64,000 bases of DNA, from assembly GCA_947247005.1 (NCBI GenBank), contig OX365960.1, positions 18,503,533 through 18,567,532 of the forward strand, read 5' to 3'. Shown piece after piece: positions 21,651 to 32,694 of this stretch. The DNA is from Spisula solida (Eukaryota > Mollusca > Bivalvia > Venerida > Mactridae). The translations under genes were made by a program, and so were the position numbers. The notes below the pieces were generated by a model. The model was not told the origin of the DNA and ran no database searches. It was given only the letters and a program-made list of their open reading frames with translations. The stretch's first letter is position 1. Every line of letters starts with the position of its first letter.

Positions 21651-22523
21651 AACAAACAAAGCCCCTTTTATAGTTTTTATACATTTATCGTCTTTGGCAA
21701 GTGCAAGAATGTGAAATACGACCAAAAGCTCAAGACACGTCATGTTGAAATATTCTACTTATTTGAACTAACTACATGTAGTTTCGATTGTTTCATTACC
21801 TTCATTAGGGGTAAAATTAACAAAGGTCTTGTCGAAGTAAGAATTTGCGGTATTTTTGTACCCGGAGATATATTCTACTAATAGAAAAGATTTTTGAAAG
21901 TGTTTCTTTCTTGTTATATTAAAATACATATGTAAAAATAGGGAATTGTATAATAATCTTACTTATTTATAATATATTCGGTATATGGAATATATAAATG
22001 CTTCAGAGTTAAGCTTCGGTGAACGTGTGGTCTTGACTTTCATCGAGACAAATCGTAGTGTTACTGTCTTCTCGGCAGTCGTTAGATAGTGTTTTCGGTA
22101 TTCGTTATTTCTTCCAACACATAGTCTGTGTCGAGCCCTGGTTTTAATATTTTTTTAGCCATTTCATTTGGCATTCTATGATGCGGAATTGTGGCGTAAT
22201 TTTCGGATATTTCCAGATTTCTGCTGAAGGGTTCCACTTTATTGTTGGTTTGGCATCTTGTTAATTTGTTGGTAGTACTTTGTGGCTAGTTGTAAATTGT
22301 TCCAGTTAAGTTATATGTATAATTATGTTATGTCTTCTCAGATCATGCAATGTAGCAGTTTTGGCTTATATTTCTTTTCTGATGGGTCTTGTGGTGCCGG
22401 TAGAATTCGTGATGGATCATTTGATGAATCTTTACCGTAGTTTTGACGTTATTTTTATATAGGAGTCTCATGGTTCCGGTGTATGTTTTGTCTTGGCTTT
22501 CTTCCTTGTGTTAGTTTCCATTT
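21651..22523. other. Intron-like stretch, unit 1
   Basis: No gene is supported. The right part probably belongs to the 3' end of the Penelope-like relic that follows. Confidence 0.35.
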
Positions 22524-22849
22524 ATTGTATTAGATTAAGTCCGAACGGCGATTTTGTTTTGAAACGTTCGATGATTGTTTCTTCTGTCCTCTGTCGAACC
22601 TTTTTTCGGTGTTCGTTTGTCTATATTGTGTTCATGTGTGGAATGATGCCTTGATACTGGTTTTATGTTGTCCAAATAGACGGTCTCTGATTATGTAAAC
22701 AGAGTGTCAGACATATTGGATGCCGCATTTTTGGCATGTGATAAGATACATGTGGTGCAATCAAGTGTTCCTCTTATTTTGAATGCGTTTCTCATTGTGT
22801 GAATGTGAATGGTGTCGTTTGGTTTGATAAGTTTGCAGGCTACGCAGTT
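22524..22849 (-). pseudogene. Penelope-like GIY-YIG endonuclease relic, unit 1
   Basis: Read on the minus strand, successive frames give NCVACKLIKPN, MRNAFKIRGTLDCTT, MYLITCQKCGIQYV, then IIRDRLFGQHKTSIK and IIERFKTKSPFGLNLIQ. The order and spacing (CxxC, FxIRxxLxC, YLITCxKCGxQYV, RL..H..S, PFGLN) match the GIY-YIG region at the C-terminus of Penelope-like retroelements. A stop follows GIQYV and there are frameshifts, so it is inactive. The same relic is in unit 2. Confidence 0.62.
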
Positions 22850-23174
22850 TTTGTCAAATGGTTATGATCCAGGATTGTCCAAAAAGGAAACACACAAATA
22901 AAACGAGAACGTGAATGGTATCACGCGGCAGCTGCATAAATGCTTTTTGTTAATTGTCAACCAAAGAAAAAAAGTAAACGCATAGTGGATGGTTTGGCGC
23001 AAAAATAATATGAAATTGAAGATCTATAAAGCTGAAAAGTCCAAACTCCAATACCCTGCAGTTAAATACATAAATTTCAAACGACCCGGCAAATGGTTTA
23101 AATATTTTACAAACATTTGTTGTTTTCTTATATATAATATATTGTCGTGTTACAACAAGTACATCCTTTTTCAG
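22850..23174. other. Sequence before the extra membrane exon, unit 1
   Basis: Short open frames only. It contains the acceptor-side intron sequence, including the polypyrimidine tract ATCCTTTTTCAG that ends at 23174. Confidence 0.4.
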
Positions 23175-23347
23175 TTCCGTCAGAGCAAAATGAAAACAGC
23201 ACGATTCTCTCTCTGACGACTGTGAATCGGTGTATTGGGATTACTTCCGTGTTTATACTGTTTAATTATCTAGTTACGATAATTGCGTGTTCGCCGAAAC
23301 GAGTGATATACAATGTCGTTCATCAAACGAGTTCGATTGTCATATGA
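23175..23347 (+). CDS. Alternative transmembrane terminal exon, unit 1
   Basis: After a good acceptor (CATCCTTTTTCAG), the phase-1 frame reads PSEQNENSTILSLTTVNRC, then a hydrophobic segment IGITSVFILFNYLVTIIAC, then a basic SPKR and a short tail ending SSIVI and TGA. The layout is that of a type I membrane exon: polar stalk with one NxS glycosylation site, membrane helix, positive stop-transfer. The translated sequence is identical in unit 2. It lies after the signal-peptide exon and before the PAN exon, so it may give a short alternative product. It could also be the last exon of the preceding gene. Confidence 0.45.
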
Positions 23348-23984
23348 AATCAACAATTGCTAACTGATACGCTTGTGATGAAAAATGCCAACATGTTTAT
23401 TGTGAACTTTCTATTGTCTCTCAATAGGAAAGAATGATATAGAATAAATGAATAACGCTGACTCTTCTATAAATTTTTCGAGCAGATGATGAAGAGCATG
23501 AGCTCGAAAATTTGATAGAAGAGTAAGAGAGTTATTAATTTGTTTATTGTGGATTATATATGGATGATACGGTAGACAGGTGTGTAACGCTCCAGACTAT
23601 GGATATACAGGTCCATGGTTTAAATCTTCCCTGAAACGCTTTTTAGTGTTTCCAACCCGACAAGAGATAAACTGGTAGTAATCCAAAGGTAGTCTGGTGA
23701 GTACTGATGCTACACACTGAACACGTTTGATAATTAAGGAGAGATTCAGGGTACCGCACCACGATTCCTCGTAATGCCCAAACTTTCTGTTTCTTCATTC
23801 GAAGCTGGAAATCTCTTGCTAATTAGGCAGTGACGAAACCAAATGGACACGCACAACAACTGTCTCAGTCGGACGCAAAAATAGATCATATAGTAATAGC
23901 CTTGAGACTGCCATTCGAACCTTTTGTTTGGCAAAGTCATTGAATAAGAATGATATCTACTAGATTACCAGAGGAATATTATGA
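23348..23984. other. Non-coding stretch, unit 1
   Basis: A small inverted repeat lies at about 23460-23525 (GACTCTTCTATAAATTTTTC and its inverted partner). There is no supported gene. A minus-strand 64-codon ORF (23746-23940) has no recognisable feature. Confidence 0.4.
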
Positions 23985-24143
23985 GAAAATGTCGTAGCAG
24001 TATTGATCATATAATTGAAACAAGGAAAAGGTATTTAGAAATCGCGAACGTCTTGACTGTGCTTTTATTGATTTTAGGAAAGCTTTTGATTTTATTGATA
24101 AAATAAAGACGGATTTTATGTTCAGCAAATTGTCGTACTATAA
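23985..24143 (+). pseudogene. LINE reverse-transcriptase fragment, unit 1
   Basis: With one frameshift, the plus strand reads SIDHIIETRKR and then RERLDCAFIDFRKAFDFIDK followed by FSKLSYY. This is the motif-A region of non-LTR reverse transcriptases (a FxDFxKAFD-type core with the catalytic Asp). It is about 50 codons long with no further RT motifs, so it is a fragment. The same fragment is in unit 2. Confidence 0.62.
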
Positions 24144-24179
24144 GCCGCCCTAAGGTTGACTGTGAAACAGTTTTACTGT

Positions 24180-24480
24180 TGTAACTAGATCATTCAGCGA
24201 AGGCATTCCGCCTTTTGTTTGCTGAAACATTTCCATTCAGCTTTTTAATAGTTAGGACTAGGGCTGATTAATTTTCTTTGTTGGCAGTGTGCTGGACACT
24301 TCTTCGTTTTAGAATTTCTGACAGTAGGCTAAATCTAGGCATTATAGTCGTTTTCCCGTTCTGTGTGTTTTATGTTTCCTGTGCTCGGTTGGTTCAGTGC
24401 ATTGAGCATTGTGCTTTGTGTGTGTTTAATATGTTTTGTGCTTGGCTGGTTAAGTTGAGTGCTGCCTTCCCTGTCTTTTT
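24180..24480 (+). repeat. Interspersed repeat family R, unit 1 copy c
   Basis: It carries TTTCCTGTGCTCGGTTGGTT, a second CTTGGCTGGTTAAG block and TTGAGTGCTGCCTTCCCTGT. It is followed at once by a poly-G run whose length differs between the units. Confidence 0.7.
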
Positions 24481-24624
24481 ACTCGGGTAAGTGGGGGGGG
24501 GGGCTTACAAACTTTACGGTGCAACGATTATCACACTTATCTCGCAGTACAGTCATATGGAACATGACTGTGTCAATAAAACGTTTCCAGCAATGTAATG
24601 CCCCTCACCAAACGGCTGCAGTAA

Positions 24625-25048
24625 CAGTGTAGCAATATCACGTGGCTTTTGGCTACAGTTACAAATAGAACTTATTTGTAAACATTGGAACACAAATATA
24701 ACCATAAGTATTTTATTTCTTCATCGATTTCTATGAAATATACGCCACGCTAAGGGGACAATTATTTGCTTTCCGTGAAATATAAGATATTTTTCAGCAG
24801 TTTTGCCGATTTTTCCATTACATTGTGAAACCTACACGTTTCACGGTTTCACAAGGTAACGGACAAAACGGCACAGGCGCTGAAAAAGATTTTATATTTT
24901 ATGGAAAGCAGAAAATTGTCCCCTTAGCGTGGCGTACATTTCATAGACATCGATGTAGAAATAAAATACTTATGGCTTTTTTATTTTCCAATGTTTACAA
25001 ATTTCTTCTTGTAACTGTAGTCAAAAGTCACGTGGTATTGCTACACTG
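24625..25048. mobile_element. 424-bp foldback element, unit 1
   Basis: The whole element is one long imperfect palindrome. Ends CAGTGTAGCAATATCACGTG and its inverted CACGTGGTATTGCTACACTG are flanked by AGTAA on both sides (24620-24624 and 25049-25053), a 5-bp target duplication. Arms of about 200 bp meet at GTGAAACCTACACGTTTCAC. There is no coding sequence: the 74-codon ORF across the centre (24825-25049) is an artefact of the palindrome. Confidence 0.8.
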
Positions 25049-25194
25049 AGTAACGGGCAAACGTAAAACATGAAACATAAGTATAACAAAATCCATTGAG
25101 TAACACATGTACTCAATGACCTATCAAAAGGCAGTCGATGGTAGAAAAACATCTAGTCTTCATAGTGTGTTCATGCCGACAAGTTTTCCGACAG

Positions 25195-25445
25195 CTAAAA
25201 CTAGGCATTATAGTTCTTTTGCTGTGGAAACTGGGTCATTCAGCTAGTTATAATTTATTTTACTTTTCGACAGCTTGGACTTGGCGGATCTGCGCTTGTT
25301 TAGTTGGGCATTGTGTATTTATGTGTTTTATGTTTCCTGTGTCGGTTGGTTCAGTTGGGTACTGTGTTTTGTGTGTTTTTATGTTTTCTGTGCTCGGCTG
25401 GTTAAGTTGAGTGCTGCCTTCCCTGTCTGACTTAATATAATCTTT
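25195..25445 (+). repeat. Interspersed repeat family R, unit 1 copy d
   Basis: This copy runs from TAAAACTAGGCATTATAGTT to GACTTAATATAATC with the usual TTGAGTGCTGCCTTCCCTGT block. Confidence 0.7.
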
Positions 25446-25771
25446 TTTCATGCCGACAATCTTGATAATGTATTTGCTATTTCATAAGTAATATGTTGTG
25501 TAATACCCAGGGTAAGAATTAAGACTACAAATACTGATATGTTATTTAGCTAGTCCAATGGTATATTGGTAAGTCCATAAAATGAGTATATACCTGTGAT
25601 AAAAAATGCCTGCAAGTTTGTCAAATAACTCTAGAAAGATTATTCAAAACACATGTAAAGGGGAAATATTAAAGTAGACCAATATGTCAGTCATGGTTGC
25701 ATTACGAAATGGTACTTATTGAGCGCCCCTTGTAGTATACCTTTAAATCAATGGTTTGTATCTTTTCGCAG
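25446..25771. other. Intron end before PAN exon, copy 2
   Basis: No gene is seen. It ends with the acceptor TTTTCGCAG. Confidence 0.45.
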
Positions 25772-26020
25772 TTGAAGCCGATGAATTTTCTCTCTGGGAT
25801 AGAGATTCAAGATTTGACAATCTTTCACCTACCAGTTTCTCTAGTTCGTCGCAGACACGAGGCACAATTGCATGCGCTATACATTGCCACAGAAATAGTT
25901 CATGTGTTGCGTTTTTTATCATCAATGGTGTGAGCAAGACATGTATACTATTGGACCAGGAAGTCACGCTGGCTGACGTCATAGTTTCTACGTCATCTAA
26001 GTACTATGTACGACACGACG
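25772..26020 (+). CDS. PAN/Apple-like domain exon, copy 2
   Basis: Length, phases and splice sites are those of copy 1 (249 bp, phase 1 both sides, donor GTAAGT). It has four Cys in the PAN pattern (CAIHCHRNSSC...TC), and the extra Cys of copy 1 is Ser here. Other changes are Gly-Ala to Thr and Asp to Tyr near the end (KYYVRHD). This exon is the natural partner of the signal-peptide exon at 16570-16660. Confidence 0.72.
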
Positions 26021-27369
26021 GTAAGTATAAATTTTACGTTCGTCTTTTTTTAGACTTCACATTAGACTGATACGGACACCATATCTGCCCTGCGTTCAAC
26101 GAAGAATTACGTGACGCACGTTTCATACCTGGTACGCACCTGTTGTTCGGTGAACGATATGTTAAAACAACATGCTTGTCACGTGTGCCAAGTTTGGCTT
26201 ACCGTATCCGGAGGTGGTGTGCGTGTATTGGTGTTATTTAACAAAATGGCGGGCAGAGGCAAACAAAATAATGTGGATAGTAAAACCCGTACATCCGTAC
26301 ATATTTCGAACTGAGAATGGAAAAAACGGGTATTCATTGTTTGCCGCAAAAGAAGCGTTCAACGAAGGATGATAGAGATATAAATCCGTGATTTTAACAT
26401 ATTTGCACGTAGCTCTACTTGAAGGTAGGGCACCATGCCACCATCCTAAATTTTCACGGTTGGTCCTGATTTTAAATGGTTTGTGAAGAGAACATGTTCT
26501 GCTACAGGTTATTGCTAATTATTTGAGTTGACTCGAGTTTAGTTGACTCGAGAAATGAAATAATTGAAATTTTGCTCAACTAAGAATACAGTAGATAAAA
26601 CCATATATTTTGTATTTAAAATTGTATCGACTATTCTGACAAACTCTATCAAAGTGTCATATTTTAAGAGCCGCTGTTGTTTGGCAATGGTAAATTCACA
26701 CCAAATCTTTTTATCAAAATTTTGAATACGTTCGAATCATAATAAGGCAATATAAGATATATACCTTTTGCTGTTTTGGGGCTCAGCAATGTGGACACCC
26801 GCTTAGTTACTTTTGTGACTCCACTCAGGTTCATATTGTGTTTGACCACATGTCCGTACTCACGGTTAGTTATTTGTTGGGAAGGCAAAAGTTCGTTTCC
26901 TGGATCGTCCTCATATACATCTTAAATTCCCAAACTCTTCAAACATACTACATATCGCTGGCTTAGAATTAGAAGGTCGTAAATAAAACAATCAATATTT
27001 TGAGAAAACAAGACAAAACTGTCTGACAACTACATGTACTCTTTACTTATGGAAAAACAAGCTTTTCAAACTTCGGTTAGGTCAACATGACCAGTTCCGA
27101 TTTTCATGAAAATAGGCTCATAAGAAGCATATTGTGATGTAGATTTCAAATATGCATGCGTTGACGTCTATTAGTAAGTCGTAAAAAGATAATATTAATT
27201 AGTACTTACGACCTTCTAATTCTAAGCCAGCGATATTATGTATCTACCTAAACATCAATTCGTTAAAAGCAATATGAAAGTCATTATTGGAACTGATTGG
27301 ATGTTTATTTACAACGCTGAATTATAGTTAAAATCCGTTATAGTTTAATCCGTTCATTCTTTTTACAAG
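26021..27369. other. Intron between PAN and mucin exons, copy 2
   Basis: It lacks the 920-bp insertion of unit 1. It includes the conserved block with short ORFs at 26111-26390, as in unit 1. A 30-40-bp inverted repeat pairs about 26948-26985 with 27205-27243 (TTACGACCTTCTAATTCTAA). Units 2 and 3 have both arms; unit 1 has only the first. Confidence 0.5.
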
Positions 27370-28347
27370 CTATGTCTCCAACAACGCCGACTACAATGAC
27401 GATAACAGTCACGTCGATGTCTTCAACTACATCAACACCGACAACCACTCCTACAACTACATCAACGCCGACAACAACTTCTTCAACTACATCTACGCCG
27501 TCAACAACTTCTACAACAACACCAACACCTTCAACAACTTCTACAACAACACCCTTACCGCCAACAACTGCTACAAAAACGGCAACACCGTCAACAACTT
27601 CTACAACAACACAAACACCGTCAACAACTTCTACAACAACACCAACACCTTCAACAACTTCTACAACAACACCAACAACGTCAACAACTTCTACAACAAA
27701 ACTAACACCTTCAACAACTTCTACAACAACACCAACACCGTCAACAACTTCTACAACAACGGCAACACCGTCAACAACTTCTACAACAACACCAACACCG
27801 TCAACAACTTCTACAACAACACCATCACCGTCAACAACTTCTACAACAACGGCAACAACGTCAACAACTTCTACAACAACACCAACACCGTCAACAACTT
27901 CTACAACAACGGCAACACCGTCAACAACTTCTACAACAACACCAACACCGTCAACAACTTCTACAACAACACCATCACCGTCAACAACTTCTACAACAAC
28001 GGCAACAACGTCCACAACTTCTACAACAACACCAACACCGTCAACAACTTCTACAACAACACCAACACCGTCAACAACTTCTACAACAACGGCAACAACG
28101 TCAACAACTTCTAAAACAACACCATCACCGTCAACAACTTCTACAACAACACCAACACCGTCAACAACTTCTACAACAGCACCAACACCGTCAACAACTT
28201 CTACAACAACATCAACGACGACAACACCATCAAGAACGTTTTTAGTTAAATCAACATCGTCGTCTACAACACCATCAAAAACGTTTTTAGTTAAATCAAC
28301 AGCGTCGTCTACAACACTATCAAAGGCTGCGCTGATCGAGTCATTAG
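27370..28347 (+). CDS. Mucin-like Thr/Ser/Pro repeat exon, copy 2
   Basis: This is the longest of the three copies: 978 bp, 326 codons, phase 1 at both ends. It has about 25 units of the 30-bp repeat (TSTTTPTPST and variants with ATPST, TTTST or SPST), flanked by the same unique start and end as copy 1. The frame is open throughout, and all length differences from the other copies are multiples of three. The minus strand is also open over 225 codons, as expected for this repeat, and is not called. Confidence 0.75.
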
Positions 28348-29389
28348 GTTAGGTGTTTTTACATTGTGTCAATTTATGTCAATGTGCATGTCCGTTAATA
28401 GTCTGATAAAACATTATGCTTAGTGGTGGCGTACAAAAGGAGAATAAAAAATCGGACAGGGATGGCAGCCCTCAAATGAAACAGTCGACCACAGGAAACA
28501 GAAAATACACAGACCACGATCACACGGCATAAAGCCCAACACACAAGTGACTTAAAATGCTATAATACAATAAATACTGTAGCGCACAGACAAACCAAAG
28601 CCACACACAAACGACGCCAGCACCTAGCCATCCACGCAAGAATCAGACACAGAACGAGCCATCCACATCCCCAAAAATGGACATTTCAAGCAAGCCTATA
28701 TACTCATTCCGCAATGAATGACACACTGTGGACTTCGAATTATTTGCATAATTAGCCATAAAGGGAGGTAATTATAAAATTTAATGATAACTACACTGAA
28801 TTTAACAAGCACGTCACTTTCAATTTCAAATATGTATAACTCTCGTCAGAGATCTTAAACGTAAAATTGTGATCATAAACATTGAAATTTATTTTAATAG
28901 ATTTAAGAAAGGTTATAAAAGAGGCGCCCACGAGTACCCGTACGTGTGGATAACCGTACACGTATAGATTTTGGATGCAACTTAAACAAGAGATATTTGT
29001 AAAACAGGTTTAGTGCACCCAAGATAATGTGAATGGCGGGCAAATTTGGTATAGTCCACAGAGGTGGATTACAATAATTATGGGCACCAATTATCAATGA
29101 TGTTTTGGGTACAATACTGACCTTATCTGTGATTTGTAAAACCAATTTTACCACAGTTGACCAAACCGATTCATGTTTGTAAATATCACTTTATCCTGGG
29201 CGGACTATATATCCTCATGCATTTGTAGATAGAGTGAAACATCACTATTCATATAACATTTATTTTTTGGGGAGTACGTTTACTTTTTTATCTATATTAA
29301 TTTGAATCATTTCAATACATTAGGAGGGGGTTGGATATATTAAATTCTAGTCACATAATTTATTAACAGTTGTTGTATTTATAGAGGAT
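28348..29389. other. Intron after mucin exon, copy 2
   Basis: The diverged family-R-related block lies at about 28430-28690. A minus-strand 83-codon ORF at 28903-29154 is not kept intact in the other units. No exon is supported. Confidence 0.4.
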
Positions 29390-29515
29390 ATTACATGAGT
29401 GTCTTTCCATATTGAATTTATTAAATGAGTTGAATAAAATAATAAAATGCGAGGCTCTGCCGAGCATTTTGTCGATTTTATTCAACGAGTTTAATAAGAA
29501 AGTCACGAATGTAAT
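29390..29515. repeat. Imperfect palindrome (hairpin element), unit 2
   Basis: Same hairpin as 4019-4154, with a small deletion in the right arm (TTTAATAAGAAAGTCACG). Confidence 0.68.
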
Positions 29516-29740
29516 GTTCTTTTTATCATATATTAGCCATTTCTGGCCGAAACATAAAATAACTACTTATTTTCACTATAATAAACGCGCAACTTTGACA
29601 ACGTCGCCTATACTTTGAGTGACGTCACGTCAAAGCTTTATTACACTAGTGTATTATCAAAAAAAATAATGGCTTTATTACGCTGCCTCGACGTCAAACA
29701 TATGATAAATATATTTACTATTGTCTTCATCTTACTATAA

Positions 29741-30131
29741 TACAGTGCCCACCAAAATAAGTCTACATATGTTATTTCCCCTTTTCCCTACAGTAGAACA
29801 ACATTATTGTTAAAGAAAATAAATATTTGTGTTTATTAAAATTGATGTAACGACCATACATTGATTGGTACCCTAGGTGCAAAATATAAAGTTTCTTTGT
29901 CCCAATTGAATGGTAATTTTGTCACAAAAAGATGAAAAATTCAGCCTTTTGGATCAAATGGTTATTTCAATTCAGAACACCGTCATCATTATTTATATCT
30001 ATTTTTTACCTATATAATAGCTGTAGTTTCGAAAACTAGTATAATTGTGAGGGTCTGATAAACAGATATTGAAAAAAAGTCTAATTTTGCAACAATTATT
30101 TACTGTTTACTTATTTTTGGTGGGCACTGTA
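29741..30131. mobile_element. Tc1/mariner-type MITE, unit 2
   Basis: Same element as 4380-4776 with TA flanks and CAGTGCCCACCAAAATAAGT ends. Small indels distinguish it from the unit 1 copy. Confidence 0.72.
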
Positions 30132-30990
30132 TATGTCACAATGGCAATAAGAACTAGATCTAGTGTAGTTCTTTTTTGTGTCATCCTTTACATTTAATGT
30201 TGATTACCATGACATCAGTATTGCATGCATGCTTTTTTATTGTTTTAATGTATGTTTTTGATATATTTGGTCATGTAAATTGAACATTGTATGTAAGAAT
30301 AAATCTATGTATCTATTTTTCTATCTATGCCAGCCCAATAGTCAGAAATGGTAAAGGTCACAAAGACCTTGACGTTTCACCTACTGATCTCAAAACCATA
30401 AGGGTCATCTAGTGTTGATGACCAACTTCCATGTAACGTTTGAGATCCCTAGGGCAAAGCGTGCTTGAGTTATTGAACGGAAACCAGTTGTTTCTCCGAG
30501 ATGTGTATAGCGTATGATAAATTGAGTAAATCTCATTACATGTACATCAAAGTAATTGCAAAAATATCTTAAAAGAGTAAATTCTACAGTGCCACTTGTT
30601 ATTATTGGTGCTTTTAAAAATGTGTCACTGAGTAATTTATCTTTAGTGTTTTCAACGGAATTGTGAAGTTGCGATTACTATAGGTATTTAAAATCCACTA
30701 CGAAAACATGTATTTTGGATTTTACGCACGAGTTGGACGAGGTGAAAGAAATGATACCAAGAATTCAAAATGACCAAAATTGACTTAAAACATTTGGGAA
30801 ATTTTGCGACAACATCACAAAGACGACACACAAAGCGACATTCAACAGAAACAACATACTTGCCTTTCTGAAAGAAACGAAACAAACTTGTGCTGGACAA
30901 CGACATTGCATAAGGACACATACAGAATGAACGTAATTTAACATAAAGCAAATTGACCAAAATATTTCTGCATTGGGGTACCTGAAACAG
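30132..30990. other. Intron before candidate membrane exon, copy 2
   Basis: It contains the conserved but unassigned minus-strand ORF at 30688-30960. No exon is supported. Confidence 0.4.
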
Positions 30991-31094
30991 GAACTGGCCG
31001 ATTATATACTATCGCCATCGTCACCTCCATTACCATCGTCATTCGCCGAGGCCGACACTTATGCCAACGCGGGGGGTTGTACAATAATCTCTAA
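30991..31094 (+). CDS. Candidate transmembrane terminal exon, copy 2
   Basis: The acceptor is CTGAAACAG, with phase-1 continuation of the mucin exon. The frame reads TGRLYTIAIVTSITIVIRRG, then CQRGGLYNNL and TAA, followed closely by AATAAA. The exon is 104 nt against 101 in copy 1 and 92 in copy 3. All lengths keep the same anchor and differ only in the last residues. The competing Ser/Tyr-rich frame also stays open in all copies. Confidence 0.4.
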
Positions 31095-31339
31095 CTATTC
31101 TTCAAATAAACGAGCGTATTATTATCTCTCCCAAAACGTTTTTTCCAAATAGACTAAATACAAATAAAATAAATACAAGAAGCAAATGACCAACAATCGA
31201 CGACATAATGTTAACTATACATGTATATCTGTCGAAATAGAATGCCAAAAATCACATTAAGTAAAATATATGCAAGAAAAAATACCAATTTTGCAAGATT
31301 TGCTTCCCTTAGAGTATGCATTAATTGTTTACATTTCGT

Positions 31340-31680
31340 TAGTTTGTAATTTGTAAACATTGGAAAATAAAATATCCATCAGTATTTTATTTCTTCATCG
31401 ATTCCTATGAAATATACACCACGCTAAGGTGAAAATTATTTGCTTTCTTTTTCAGCAGCTTTACCGATTTGTCCATTACCATGTGAAACCTACACGTTCC
31501 ACGGTTTCACAGGGTATTGACCAAAACGACACAGCCGCTGAAATTTTTTTTATATTCATGGAAAGCAAATTAAGTTCCACTTGGCGTGGCGTATATTTCA
31601 TAGAAATCGATGAAGAAATAAAATACTTATGGCTACATTTATGTTCCAGTTTTTACAAATGTTTACTTGGAACTGTAGCG
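31340..31680. mobile_element. Foldback element related to the 424-bp family, unit 2
   Basis: Counterpart of 5985-6330, with the same palindromic arms around GTGAAACCTACACGTTCCAC. Confidence 0.65.
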
Positions 31681-32694
31681 ACGAAAAGCCCCGAGGTATT
31701 CCTTCACTGTAATTGTGGAATTATAAAATGACTAACGTTCATGAATGTTAAAATCGTGATATATGCTTACCAAGTTTAGTCTTATTACATGTATCCATTT
31801 GCTTGTTAGCTATTTAATTTCATTACCCATATGTTAGTTAATGTGTAAAACAAGCACATTATACAGATCAATAATATATGAACGAGGGGACTGTATTCGT
31901 GTTGACTTAAAACAATGGATTGTAGAGTTGTTTCGCTTTATTGTAACATAGCAAACATAACATAACATTTATTGCTCTCAATAAATACAAACAGATAGCA
32001 AATAACGTCTATGATGTTCGTTGAATGGCAGAAGTCATTTTGTTTTTATTGTTAATGACGACACTAGTGACGTCATCGTTATAATAACCGTTGTCAATTT
32101 ATTACAAATGACATTTGATGACATCAATATACTCGCCTAATTAATCCATCTATTCCTGTGACAACTATAACAACGATGTATTTTCAGAAGAGTTGTGTGA
32201 GGTCAACGACATTGGTAATTGGTAACGTTAGTGATGTACATGTTGTTGATGATGTCATGGCGTAATTTGTAACATCACATAAATATGGATCAATAGCACT
32301 GTATACAAATATACCTCGTCTATGGGAATTTGTTTTCCTTAAATATACCAACATATCCAAGTGTCGCGTTTTTAAATCCGTTAACAATAGGAATATTAGT
32401 ACAATATTCTGATTATTCCATACCTGGTATATTTATCCAATGGAGTGAGCTTAAACTGGGTTGAGTAAAACAAGCGCATTATACATAACATATCACCGAA
32501 ACGTACATAATAGTGATGTGATGACGCTGGCGTCATTTGTAACACCTCTCCACAAGCGGCACTGTAAACCTCGAAATTAAACTCAATACAACAACTTGTT
32601 GCACTGTTCGGAATACATGATATCTTTCAAAAGTCGTAGATTTTCTGTATACAGAGAACGTTGGTGAGTTACTATATTTATTATTCATCGTTGA
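31681..32694. other. Intergenic stretch between convergent genes, unit 2
   Basis: No gene is supported. The minus-strand poly(A) signal (plus-strand TTTATT) is at 32677-32682. Confidence 0.45.

Larger units (their letters stand above)
1..25751 (+). repeat. Tandem segmental duplication, unit 1
   Basis: The sequence at 1 recurs at 25752 and again at 58726 in the same order and orientation, so the window is a head-to-tail array of long units. Unit 1 is 25,751 bp. It differs from unit 2 mainly by a roughly 920-bp insertion near 290-1210, a shorter mucin exon, a much shorter inverted mucin minisatellite, and the absence of a 700-bp insertion found at 45518-46217. Outside these blocks the two units match almost base for base, including introns and transposon relics, which points to recent duplication or ongoing gene conversion. 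An assembly error is a possible alternative, but the units carry many private substitutions and indels. Confidence 0.93.
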
